Assembly: GCA_049997955.1 (NCBI GenBank) | Contig: JAEBDY010000029.1 | Coordinates: 1-54,809, forward strand | Reading direction: 5' to 3' | DNA from: Umezawaea sp049997955 | Lineage (GTDB): Bacteria; Actinomycetota; Actinomycetes; Mycobacteriales; Pseudonocardiaceae | Length of the DNA stretch: 54,809 nt | Part shown: positions 25,577 to 33,540 of the stretch, piece by piece | Position numbering within the stretch: position 1 is the first letter of the stretch | Layout: every line of letters starts with the position of its first letter | Program-made: the position numbers and the translations under genes | Notes under the pieces: generated by a model | Told to the model about the DNA's origin: nothing | Database searches by the model: none | What the model saw: only the letters and a program-made list of their open reading frames with translations

Positions 25577-26594
25577 CCCTTTCCGGCCCGTGAAGCGGAT
25601 TGTGACGCCTCGCGATTAACACGTCGTCGGGGTGCGTGGTTCATGAATATTTCCCGATGACGGAGCCCCTGGTCCTCTTGGCCGACGCCCTGAGGTCCGG
25701 GGGCTCGACTCGTCCCGGTTCGGTGCCGCGGTCGCCCATTTCCCGAGTCGATTTCGACCGCCGCGGACCATCGCGCCGAACAGGTGAATTCACCCCGTTG
25801 CCGCCGTCACCGCGCGGACGCGAATCATTTCCCATTCCCCCGAGTGCCATCCTCGTGCTCTTTGTTCCGCGCCCTCACGACCCGGACGGGGACCCGCCAT
25901 CCCGGCCGGGGTGCATTGCCGGGCGATCCAGGCGTCCGACCGGAGGGGATCCGGTCGAGTCGGAGTCGGTCCGGTCGTGGCAGGTTCTGCCACGACCGCG
26001 GCACGGACTCGCGCGCCGTCCGCGAACCGGACGGACAAATCAAGGACGAGGCGGTCCGGGATGTGTTTTCCGGTCACTTCCGCACTCGGTCCGACTTCCG
26101 CGGGAACGGGCCGCCGGCGAACTCCTGGAGAGCCGCCGACGGCGTCGCCCGCGCCTCTCTCCCCCACCGTCGCCGAGCGCTCGGACCCGGCCGTCGACGA
26201 CCTTTGTGGACATCCGATTCGGGACCGTCCGGAGCGGTCAACCACTTTCGACGACGGGGAAAACGGCCACTCCGCGGTGTCCACGACGAGCTGGAATCCC
26301 GAAGGGGAGAACCGAGCCCCCGCAACGTTCGGTAACCACGACTCGGGGACAAGGACCCTGGCGGCAGGTCCGAACGGGGGATGCCCGGAAGTCCACACGA
26401 CGCGGCCAGGGTGGACGTGATGACCTTCCCGGACGGACGAGGGGGTCGCCGGGTGTCCACCTGGACCTCCGGACATTCCAGGTCGCGATTATTTCGGGAA
26501 AAAATCCACGGGTCACCAGTTGAGACAGGCCTGGACCAATCCAGAGCCCACCGGGAACCGAAGCAGGAGAAGGAAAACGCCCTGAGACGCCGCA
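25577..26594. other. About 1 kb without a supported gene
   Basis: Several long frames overlap here on both strands, but all are rich in Arg, Pro, Ser and Gly with no recognisable domain, start context or coding-type bias. I see no real gene. The region contains a perfect 12-bp hairpin at 25972-25998 (CGGTCGTGGCAG, loop GTT). Its length is unusual for this compact region; it may carry a non-coding RNA or decayed sequence. Confidence 0.5.
25972..25998. repeat. Perfect 12-bp hairpin with 3-nt loop
   Basis: Arms 25972-25983 and 25987-25998 are exact inverted copies around GTT. No U-tract follows. It may terminate pobA transcription about 400 bp after its stop or belong to an RNA structure in the empty region. 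Confidence 0.6.
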
Positions 26595-26643
26595 GGCGCC
26601 CCTGGACCCCCGTGAGCGGGAGTTGCCAGGGGCGCCCGTTTTT
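26595..26643 (+). terminator. Rho-independent terminator between pobA region and ABC operon
   Basis: GGCGCCCCTGG (26595-26605) pairs with CCAGGGGCGCC (26626-26636), with a smaller inner CCCG/CGGG pairing, followed on the plus strand by a run of five T (26639-26643). It stops plus-strand transcripts and, as a strong stem 18 bp beyond the minus-strand ATPase gene stop, may also serve that operon. Confidence 0.75.
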
Positions 26644-26661
26644 CGGCGCTACCGGTGGGAC

Positions 26662-27549
26662 TCAGTTGGTCGCGTGGTCCTCCGCGTGGGCCTGGCGCAA
26701 CGCGGCGCGCTCGGCCTCGGCCCACTTGGCCGCCACGGCGGATTCGGCGGCCTCCGCGGCGACCTTCCTGCGCTGGGCGTTGGGCCTGCCGACGTTGAGC
26801 AGCCGGGCCACCTCTCCGCGCAGCGTCACGAACGCGTCGGACTCGCGGGTGGTGATCTGGTCACGCACGCCGGGCAGGTCGACCTTCAGGTCGGCCACGA
26901 CCGCCGCGGGCGATCCGGACAGCACGAGCACCCGGTCACCGAGGTAGACGCTCTCGTCGATGTCGTGCGTCACCACCAGGACGGTGGTGTTCTGCTCCCG
27001 CTTCACCTTGAGCAGCAGGTCTTCCAGTTCGAACCGCGTCTGCGCGTCCACCGAGGCGAACGGCTCGTCCATCAGCAGCAGCGCGGGCTGGTACGCGAGC
27101 GCCCGTGCGATGGAGACGCGCTGCTGCATGCCGCCGGAGAGCTGCCACGGGTACTTGCCCCCCGCCTTGCCCAGACCGACCAGCTCCAACGCCTCGGCGG
27201 CGCGAGCGCGGCGCTGCTTGCGGCCGAGGCTGCGGCGCAACGGGAACTCGACGTTGCGCTGCACCGAGAGCCACGGGAACAGCGACCGGCTGTAGTCCTG
27301 GAACACCACGGCCAGGTCGTCCGGCACACCGTCGATCTTGTTGCCGTGCAAGCTGATTCCACCGTCGGTGGGCTTCACCAGGCCGCAGATGGTCCTCAGC
27401 AGCGTCGACTTGCCGCAGCCGGACGGTCCGACCACGCACACGAGCTCACCCGCTCCGACGGTGAAGGTCAGCCCGTCGATGGCGCGGTGCGCCCCGTCCT
27501 TCGCCTGGTAGGTGTGGCCCAGTCCGGCCACCTCCAGCATGGCGGTCAT
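26662..27549 (-). CDS. ABC transporter ATPase, SsuB/TauB type
   Basis: The 295-residue protein has Walker A GPSGCGKSTLL (about 41-51), a Q-loop near VFQDYSRSLFPWL, signature LSGGMQQRVSIARAL, Walker B LLLMDEPFASVD and switch His in VVTHDIDE. It belongs to the nitrate/sulfonate/taurine subfamily and energises the two permeases encoded just upstream. Its start lies 1 bp after the stop of the second permease gene. The C-terminal 40 residues are Ala-rich and longer than in SsuB. The expected substrate is shared with the lipoprotein at 23158. Confidence 0.92.
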   Translation of the reverse strand: MTAMLEVAGLGHTYQAKDGAHRAIDGLTFTVGAGELVCVVGPSGCGKSTLLRTICGLVKPTDGGISLHGNKIDGVPDDLAVVFQDYSRSLFPWLSVQRNVEFPLRRSLGRKQRRARAAEALELVGLGKAGGKYPWQLSGGMQQRVSIARALAYQPALLLMDEPFASVDAQTRFELEDLLLKVKREQNTTVLVVTHDIDESVYLGDRVLVLSGSPAAVVADLKVDLPGVRDQITTRESDAFVTLRGEVARLLNVGRPNAQRRKVAAEAAESAVAAKWAEAERAALRQAHAEDHATN

Positions 27550-27550
27550 G

Positions 27551-28360
27551 TCAGTCCCCTGCCGTCGCGAGTTGTACGGGCTTGCTGTGCTCCTGCTTGG
27601 GCTGCCAGCCGAGCACCCTGCGCTCGACGGCCAGCAGCACGGTGTTCAGCGCGTAGCCGATGACACCCAGCAGGACGATGCCTGCCCACATGTCGGGGAA
27701 GTCGAACTCCCGTTGCGCCACCAGGAGTTGTGATCCGATGCCGTTGTCGGTGCCCACCAGTTCGGACACCACCATGAGCACCAGCGAGAGCGACAGCGAC
27801 ACCCTCAGGCCCGCGAAGATCTTCGGTGCGGCCGAGGGGAGCACGACGCCGAGGACCCACTGCCACTTGGGCACGCGGAACACCGCGGACGTCTCGTACT
27901 TCAGGGTGTCGACGGACCTGGCGCCGTCGATCGTGTTGAGCAGGATCGGCCACACGACACCGAACACGATGGTCGCCAACTGCATCGAGGTGCCGACGTT
28001 GAACAGCAGCAGGAACACCGGGACCAGCGCGGGCGGCGGGATCGACCGCATGAACGTCAGCAGCGGCCCGGCGAACTCCAGTGCCGTTCGCGACCGTCCC
28101 AGCGCCACACCGAGCGAGATGCCGATGACCGCCGCGATGCCCCAGCCGCCGATGAGCCTGGCGAGGCTGGGAACCAGGTGCTCGAACACGACGTCCGTGA
28201 GGAACAACCGGTCCAGCGGACCGGAGAGCCAGAGCTCCCGCGCCGACTCCGCGATTTCCGTGGGTGGGGGGAAGAACGTGTCGTCGGCCAGCACGGCGGC
28301 CACCTGCCACACCACCACCAGTCCGGCGAAGACGACCCACCGCTTGAGGAAGTTGGTCAT
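27551..28360 (-). CDS. ABC transporter permease, SsuC/TauC type (second)
   Basis: The 269-residue membrane protein has about six hydrophobic segments and the cytoplasmic EAA-type loop (FRVPKWQWVLGVVLPSAAPKIFAGLRVSLS), which contacts the ATPase. The start ATG 28360 overlaps the stop of the first permease gene (ATGA), so the two are translationally coupled and probably form a heterodimeric channel. Tracts such as LTFMRSIPPPALVPVFLLLF are typical of the SsuC family. It has 33 in-frame upstream nucleotides with another possible start, but these lie inside the first permease gene. Confidence 0.92.
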   Translation of the reverse strand: MTNFLKRWVVFAGLVVVWQVAAVLADDTFFPPPTEIAESARELWLSGPLDRLFLTDVVFEHLVPSLARLIGGWGIAAVIGISLGVALGRSRTALEFAGPLLTFMRSIPPPALVPVFLLLFNVGTSMQLATIVFGVVWPILLNTIDGARSVDTLKYETSAVFRVPKWQWVLGVVLPSAAPKIFAGLRVSLSLSLVLMVVSELVGTDNGIGSQLLVAQREFDFPDMWAGIVLLGVIGYALNTVLLAVERRVLGWQPKQEHSKPVQLATAGD

Positions 28361-29124
28361 GACCGCCCTCCCGTCGCCGCGCTCCAGCCGACCCATCGAC
28401 GCTGGGCCCGTTCCAGGCCCTCGTTGAGGAGGTAGCCGAGCACCCCGGCGACCACGGTGCCCGCGAGCACCAGGTCCATCCGCCCGGCGCCGCTGCGGGC
28501 CAGCATGATGAACTGGCCGAGCCCTCCGCTGCCGCCGGCCAGCAGCTCGACGCTCACCAGCACCACGAGGCTCGTGGTGGCGGCGAGCCGGATACCGGTC
28601 AGCACGAACGGAAGCGCGCTGGGCAGCGCCACCGAGAACAACACCCGAACACGTCCGGTGCCGAAGACCCGAGCGGTCTCGACCAGCAGCGGATCCAGTT
28701 CGTCGATCGCGTAGATCGTGTTGAACAGGATCGGCCAGATCGCCGCGTACACCGCGAGGACGATCTTCGTTTCCGGGCCGATCCCGAGGAACACGATGGC
28801 CAGGGGGATCATGGCCACAGAAGGAATGGGACGCAGGAACTCGATCACGGCACGGGTCGCGTACCGCACCGGGGGCACACTTCCCAGCACCAGTCCGAGC
28901 GGAACCGCGATCCCAACGGACACACCGACCGTGATCAGCAAAGCCAGCACCGTCGCGAGGACGTCGCGCAGGAACAGCTGATCACCCAACAACTTGCCGA
29001 GCTCGCCGAAAACCACACTGGGTGGCGGCAGGTAATCCGCGGAGACGAGCCCGAACCGGCCGAAAAGCTCCCAGACAAGCAGGAACCCGACCACGCCGAG
29101 CACACCTCGGGTGAGGGCACGCAC
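28357..29124 (-). CDS. ABC transporter permease, SsuC/TauC type (first)
   Basis: The 255-residue membrane protein opens the permease-permease-ATPase operon. Family features are YLPPPSVVFGELGKLL after the first helix, FLRPIPSVAMIPLAIVFLGI and the EAA-type loop ARVFGTGRVRVLFSVALPSA. It pairs with the following permease; the two are only distantly similar, so the channel is likely a heterodimer. SsuABC systems usually have one permease gene, so the duplicated arrangement is notable. The upstream 330 bp contain the promoter region but no clear operator. Confidence 0.92.
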   Translation of the reverse strand: MRALTRGVLGVVGFLLVWELFGRFGLVSADYLPPPSVVFGELGKLLGDQLFLRDVLATVLALLITVGVSVGIAVPLGLVLGSVPPVRYATRAVIEFLRPIPSVAMIPLAIVFLGIGPETKIVLAVYAAIWPILFNTIYAIDELDPLLVETARVFGTGRVRVLFSVALPSALPFVLTGIRLAATTSLVVLVSVELLAGGSGGLGQFIMLARSGAGRMDLVLAGTVVAGVLGYLLNEGLERAQRRWVGWSAATGGRS

Positions 29125-29369
29125 GCCGAACGCCTCTCCAATTGATCATCATCGGGACGACCCGGACCAATCTAGAGACTTGGGACCCTGCGCCACAATG
29201 AGTGCTGAAGAAACTTCACAAAGTGACCCGGATTTTTTCGCGCCGGTTTCGGTTGACACTGAAGTCACCAAGTGTGCTGGATTCGCAGGTCGGGTGGACT
29301 GCCGCGATCTCGTTGAGCCAAGTGCACTAGAGGTGTGCCCGTCGTCACTTTCGTGTCGGGAAACGGAAA

Positions 29370-29407
29370 AGCACCGAGAACACCACTCGCGCGGTGTTCT
29401 CGGTGCT
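29370..29407 (-). terminator. Rho-independent terminator of the parA-rluB operon
   Basis: A perfect 15-bp stem (29370-29384 with 29393-29407), loop of 8 nt, 46 bp after the rluB stop. On the minus strand it is followed by TTTTCC. This is the most classical terminator in the window. Confidence 0.88.
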
Positions 29408-29453
29408 CCGCCGGTTCAGCCGTGGGGAACCCGGAATTCGACCTCGACCGGGA

Positions 29454-30215
29454 CTACAGCCCGACGAGCTTGTACAGCGAGCCGACTTCCTGGCGGTTCA
29501 GCACGCGCATCGATCCCGGTCGCTGGTTGCCCAGCTGCACGTCGCCGATGTGCGTCCGCACCAGGCTCGACACCGGGTACCCGACGTGGTCCAGCAGGCG
29601 CCGCACGATGTGCTTGCGGCCCTCGTGCAGGATCACCTCGACCAGCGCCTTGCCGGGCATGGAGTCGACCAGCTTGAACGAGTCGACCTTGGCGAAGCCG
29701 TCCTCCAGCTCCACACCCGCCCGCAGGCGCTTGCCGATGTCCTTCGCCACCGGGCCCTGGACCTCGGCGACGTAGGTCTTCGGCACCTCGTACGACGGGT
29801 GCATCAGCCGGTGCGCGAGGTCGCCGTCGTTGGTCAGCAGCAGCAGGCCCTCGGTGTCCGCGTCGAGCCTGCCGACGTGGAACAGGCGCTCGCGGCGCTC
29901 GGCCAGGTAGTCGCCGACGCACGGGCGGTGCTGGTCGTCGTGCATGGTCGACAGGACGCCGCGCGGCTTGTTCAGCACCAGCGTGACGACGTCGTCCTTG
30001 AGGACGACGCGCACGCCGTCGACGTGCACGACGGCCGTCTCGGGGTCGACGCGGCGGCCCTGCTCGGTGACGACCTCGCCGTCGACGGTGACGCGGCCCA
30101 GTTCGATCAGCTCCTCGGAGACCCGCCGCGAGGCGATGCCCGCCTTGGCGAGCACCTTCTGCAGCCGGATCCCCTCGTCGTTGGGGTTGGGCCGCGCGGA
30201 ACGGGTTTCAGACAT
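29454..30215 (-). CDS. rluB: 23S rRNA pseudouridine synthase RluB-type
   Basis: The 253-residue enzyme has an N-terminal S4 RNA-binding domain (GIRLQKVLAKAGIASRRVSE, about 15-70) and a RsuA/RluB catalytic domain with the nucleophilic Asp in GRLDADTEGLLLLTNDG. The C-terminal EGRKHIVRRLLDHVGYPV is also typical. It isomerises a uridine in 23S rRNA helix 90 region in relatives. ATG 30215 overlaps the scpB stop by 8 nt, so it is the last gene of the parA-scpA-scpB-rluB operon. The same order occurs in M. tuberculosis (Rv1711). Confidence 0.93.
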   Translation of the reverse strand: MSETRSARPNPNDEGIRLQKVLAKAGIASRRVSEELIELGRVTVDGEVVTEQGRRVDPETAVVHVDGVRVVLKDDVVTLVLNKPRGVLSTMHDDQHRPCVGDYLAERRERLFHVGRLDADTEGLLLLTNDGDLAHRLMHPSYEVPKTYVAEVQGPVAKDIGKRLRAGVELEDGFAKVDSFKLVDSMPGKALVEVILHEGRKHIVRRLLDHVGYPVSSLVRTHIGDVQLGNQRPGSMRVLNRQEVGSLYKLVGL

Positions 30216-30831
30216 CGTCGATCGCATCCACTTCGGGCAACAGGGGAGCGATCGGGGGCAGGTCCGCGAGGGACGACAGGCCCAACCGCTCCAGGAACAG
30301 TTCGGTCGTGCGGTAAAGGATGCCACCAGTGTCGCTGTCGGTACCGATCTCGCTGATCAGACCCCGTGCGACGAGCGTGCGGATCACGCCGTCCACGTTG
30401 ACCCCGCGGACCGCGGCGATCCGCGCCCTGGTGACCGGCTGCCGGTAGGCGATCACGGCGAGCGTCTCCAGAGCGGCTCTGGTGAGCTTGGCGCGCTGCC
30501 CGTCGAGCAGCAGCTTCTCCACGTAGGGCGCGTACCGGTCTCGCGTGTAGAACCGCCAGCCGTCTCCGATTCTACGCAGGTCGATGCCGCTGCCCGACTC
30601 GGTGTACCTCGCGGACATCCGCTTGAGGGTCTGGGTGACCCGCTTCACGGACTGGCCGAACACGTCGGCGAGCAGCTTCTCGCTCGCGGGCGAGTCGATG
30701 ACGAGCAGCACGGACTCCAGCGCGCCCTCGAACTCGGCGTCGTCGGAGAGGTCCGGCCCGGTCTCCACGACCTCGGCGTCGGCCTCGTCCTCCTCCGGGG
30801 GAAGCACCTCCGGAACGACCGGCTCAGTCAC
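30208..30831 (-). CDS. scpB: Segregation and condensation protein B
   Basis: The 207-residue protein has the two winged-helix domains of ScpB, with FEGALESVLLVIDSPASEKL, RAALETLAVIAYRQPVTRARI and RGLISEIGTDSDTGGILYRT. It forms, with ScpA, the kleisin complex that closes the SMC ring in chromosome condensation. The GTG start 30831 forms a GTGA overlap with the scpA stop. The N-terminal 20 residues and the C-terminus are acidic. Confidence 0.93.
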   Translation of the reverse strand: MTEPVVPEVLPPEEDEADAEVVETGPDLSDDAEFEGALESVLLVIDSPASEKLLADVFGQSVKRVTQTLKRMSARYTESGSGIDLRRIGDGWRFYTRDRYAPYVEKLLLDGQRAKLTRAALETLAVIAYRQPVTRARIAAVRGVNVDGVIRTLVARGLISEIGTDSDTGGILYRTTELFLERLGLSSLADLPPIAPLLPEVDAIDDV

Positions 30832-31691
30832 CCGTACTCCTCGTCCTCGTCGAACTCGACCACCACCGGCGCGTCCTCGTCGCCGATCCAGCGGACGAGC
30901 AGCTCCCCGAGCGCGTCGGGCTGGTCGAACGCCAGCACGGTCTCGCGGTACAGCTCCAGCAGCCCGAGGAACCGGGCCACGACGTCCAGTGTCTCCTCGC
31001 AGTCCGCGACCAGCTCGCTGAAGGTCAGCTGACCGGCCGCGATCAGCCGTTCGCGCATCACGTTGATGTGGTCGCGCACGGACACCTTGGCGACGTGCAG
31101 GTGCGTCAGCGACACCGTGCGCGGCGGTCTGGGCCGGAACACGGCGGCGGCGATGTCGGCGAACCGCTTGGGCGTGACGCCGAGCATGACCTCGGGCAGC
31201 AGGCCCTCGAAGCGCGGTTCCAGCGCGACCGACCGCGGGTAGCGCCGCTGCGCGCCCTTCTCCAGCTCGCCGAACAGCGCCGCGACCTGCTTGTACGCCC
31301 GGTACTGGAGCAGCCGCGCGAACAGCAGGTCGCGGGCTTCGAGCAGCGCCAGGTCCTCCTCGTCCTCCACGTCGCCCTGCGGCAGCAGCCGCGCGGCCTT
31401 GAGGTCGAGCAGGGTGGCGGCGATGACCAGGAACTCGGTCGTCTCGTCCAGGTCCCACGCGTCGCCCATCGCCCGGAGGTAGGCGATGAAGTCGTCGGTC
31501 ACGGTGTGCAGCGCGACCTCGGTCACGTCGAGCGTGTGCGCCGAGATCAGCTGCAGGAGCAGGTCGAACGGGCCTTCGAAGTTCGTGAGCTTGACCTTGA
31601 ACCTGCCGCCGACCTCGGCCTCGACGACGGGCTCGGCCCCCGCGGGATCCGGCTCGGCCGGGTCCCGCCGGGTCACGTCGGGAGTGGTCAC
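30828..31691 (-). CDS. scpA: Segregation and condensation protein A
   Basis: The 287-residue kleisin has the ScpA signature FKVKLTNFEGPFDLLLQLIS near residue 31 and the C-terminal winged helix (TFSELVADCEETLDVVARFLGLLELYRE). It bridges the SMC heads and binds ScpB. The GTG start at 31691 forms a GTGA overlap with the preceding small gene. The first 28 residues are a non-conserved Pro/Glu-rich extension. Confidence 0.93.
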   Translation of the reverse strand: MTTPDVTRRDPAEPDPAGAEPVVEAEVGGRFKVKLTNFEGPFDLLLQLISAHTLDVTEVALHTVTDDFIAYLRAMGDAWDLDETTEFLVIAATLLDLKAARLLPQGDVEDEEDLALLEARDLLFARLLQYRAYKQVAALFGELEKGAQRRYPRSVALEPRFEGLLPEVMLGVTPKRFADIAAAVFRPRPPRTVSLTHLHVAKVSVRDHINVMRERLIAAGQLTFSELVADCEETLDVVARFLGLLELYRETVLAFDQPDALGELLVRWIGDEDAPVVVEFDEDEEYG

Positions 31692-32014
31692 CGCTGGCGC
31701 AGCCTCCGCACGAGCTGCGACCGCTCCCCGTGCTCCTCGAAGTCGGCCAGCAGCACCGCGATGGCCTCGCGGACGATCCGGCCGCGGTCGACCGCGAGCC
31801 CGAACGTGCCGCGCAGCGACAGCCGCGCGTGCTCCAGCGCCAGCAGCTCCTCGTCGGACACGTACACCGTGATCTTGGTGTCGTGCTTCTGCCTGCCGGT
31901 GCTCGGGCGGTCGGGCACGGCGGGGGGCGGGGCGGGTTCGGGGTCGACGGGGCGTACGAGACTGGTCGTGCGGAACAGTTCGGACGCGCCGGGGAGCGAG
32001 GCGCGGCGAGTCAC
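31688..32014 (-). CDS. Small DNA-binding-like protein between parA and scpA
   Basis: The 108-residue protein has a disordered, Pro-rich N-terminal half (PEPAPPPAVPDRPS) and a C-terminal part resembling a ribbon-helix-helix protein: KITVYVSDEELLALEHARLSL, then DRGRIVREAIAVLLADF. The strand-helix-helix order and its place after parA suggest an accessory partition or DNA-binding protein. It joins parA and scpA with GTGA overlaps on both sides, so expression is tightly tied to them. Small genes at this position are common in actinobacteria, but the function is not known to me. Confidence 0.8.
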   Translation of the reverse strand: MTRRASLPGASELFRTTSLVRPVDPEPAPPPAVPDRPSTGRQKHDTKITVYVSDEELLALEHARLSLRGTFGLAVDRGRIVREAIAVLLADFEEHGERSQLVRRLRQR

Positions 32015-32988
32015 CTGGCGATCACCTCGCGCGCCAGCGCGCGGTAGGCCTTCGCGCCCGCGGAGCGGGGCGCCCACTTGGTGATCGGCTCGCCCGCGAC
32101 CGTGGTCTCCGGGAACCGCACGGTGCGGTTGATGACCGTGTCGAACACGATGTCGCCGAACGCCTCCACGACCCTGGCCATCACCTCTCGGGAGTGCAGG
32201 GTGCGCGGGTCGTACATGGTGGCGACGATCCCGGTGATGTCCAGCTTGGGGTTCAACCGCTCCCTGACCTTCTCGATGGTGTCGATGAGCAGGGCGACCC
32301 CCCGCAGCGAGAAGAACTCGCACTCCAGCGGGATGAGCACGCCGTCAGCCGCCGCGAGGGCGTTGACCGTGAGCAGGCCGAGCGACGGCTGGCAGTCCAC
32401 CAGCACGTAGTCGTACTGGTCGATGATCGGGCGCAGGGTGCGCACCAGCGTGTGCTCGCGGCCGACCTCGGACACGAGCTGGATCTCGGCCGCGGACAGG
32501 TCGATGTTGCTGGGCAGCAGGTGCATGTCCTCGACGCCGGTCTCCATGATGACGTCCTGCACGTCGACCGCGCGTTCCATGATGACGTTGTAGATGGTGT
32601 TGTCGAGCTGGTGCGGGTGGATGCCGAGGCCCACGGACAGCGCGCCCTGCGGGTCGAAGTCGACGAGCAGCACCTTGCGACCGTACTCGGCCAACGACGC
32701 GCCCAGGTTGATCGTGGACGTGGTCTTGCCGACCCCGCCCTTCTGGTTGCAGATGGCGAGGATCTTCGCCGGACCGTGCTCGGTCAGCGGCTGGGGGTCG
32801 GGGGTGAACCGGAGCGCTCTCCCGGTCAGGCCGATCTCACCGACCGTCTGGTCGGGGCCGTCCTCGTCGTGCTGCGGCGCGGCGTGCGGGGCGAGGCTCA
32901 GCTCCACCGACGCGCGGGGGACACCGGGCGGCTGCGGCGGCGGCGGAGCGTTGTACGCCCGGCCAGCCACGTGCTCCGGTGTCGACAT
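32011..32988 (-). CDS. parA: ParA-family ATPase
   Basis: The 325-residue protein has a 70-residue Pro-rich N-terminal extension followed by a ParA/Soj domain. It has a deviant Walker A KGGVGKTTS (83-91, signature lysine KGG present), VDFDPQGALS and YVLVDCQPSLGLLTVNAL. It is a chromosome-locus-distal ParA paralogue as in Rv1708, not the ParA next to oriC, and no parB follows. It probably acts with the SMC loader components encoded downstream. First gene of the operon; upstream is an arsR-type gene on the same strand 120 bp away. Confidence 0.92.
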   Translation of the reverse strand: MSTPEHVAGRAYNAPPPPQPPGVPRASVELSLAPHAAPQHDEDGPDQTVGEIGLTGRALRFTPDPQPLTEHGPAKILAICNQKGGVGKTTSTINLGASLAEYGRKVLLVDFDPQGALSVGLGIHPHQLDNTIYNVIMERAVDVQDVIMETGVEDMHLLPSNIDLSAAEIQLVSEVGREHTLVRTLRPIIDQYDYVLVDCQPSLGLLTVNALAAADGVLIPLECEFFSLRGVALLIDTIEKVRERLNPKLDITGIVATMYDPRTLHSREVMARVVEAFGDIVFDTVINRTVRFPETTVAGEPITKWAPRSAGAKAYRALAREVIAR

Positions 32989-33108
32989 CGCAACCTAACT
33001 CCTCGTAGTCCTCGACCTGGGCGCAGCCTAAGGCCGTGACTGGGTAGCGGCAACGCGCCTCGCCGCAGCGCCGCGCACCGTTTTTCCGCAACCCCTGATC
33101 CGAACGGG

Positions 33109-33447
33109 TCAGTGAACCGCCTCCATCCGGGCGGCGGCCTCCATCCGGGCGGCGGCCGACAGGACCACGTCGAGCAGCCCCGGGAACAGCTTCTCCAGGT
33201 CGTCGCGGCGCAGCGACACCCAGCGCTGGTTGCCGCAGCACCGGGTCCGGGTGATCCCGGCCTCCCGGAGAACTCGCAGGTGTTGGGACAGGGTGGATTT
33301 GGCCACGTCCACGGCCATGGCCCCGCACAGGCGCTCTCCGTCGGCCTCGATCTGCCGGACGACGGCCAGCCTGGTGGGATCGCTCAAAGCGTGGAGCACC
33401 GCCGAGAGCTCGATGGCCGGGGGCTCCGGCTCGTCCAAGTTCGGCAC
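33109..33447 (-). CDS. ArsR-family transcriptional regulator
   Basis: The 112-residue protein is a winged-helix ArsR/SmtB regulator: LSAVLHALSDPTRLAVVRQI, AVDVAKSTLSQHLRVLREAG and QRWVSLRRDDLEKLFPGLL. Cysteines occur in ERLCGAM and in TRCCGNQ, close to but not identical with the ELCVCDL metal site, so it may sense redox or metals differently. The GTG start at 33447 has GGGAGG at somewhat long spacing (11 nt). The C-terminus repeats AARMEA because of an 18-bp tandem duplication. No obvious target gene adjoins. Confidence 0.88.
   Translation of the reverse strand: MPNLDEPEPPAIELSAVLHALSDPTRLAVVRQIEADGERLCGAMAVDVAKSTLSQHLRVLREAGITRTRCCGNQRWVSLRRDDLEKLFPGLLDVVLSAAARMEAAARMEAVH
33120..33155. repeat. 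Exact 18-bp tandem duplication in the arsR-type gene
   Basis: Two identical copies of an 18-bp unit beginning CCTCCATCCGGG lie head to tail. They encode a repeated six-residue block just before the regulator's C-terminus, in frame. Probably a recent slippage event. Confidence 0.9.
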
Positions 33448-33540
33448 GGTTCGCGGTACCTCCCGCTCCGGTGGGACTCAAGTTCGGACACCGTACCCGC
33501 GGGTGTCGAAAGATCGCTCATATTCACGAAACCCTCATTG

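Noticed and set aside
25636..26523. 295-codon open frame and several overlapping frames after pobA
   Set aside because: No domain, no ribosome site and Arg/Pro/Ser composition. Frames on both strands are equally open, so I treat the region as non-coding.
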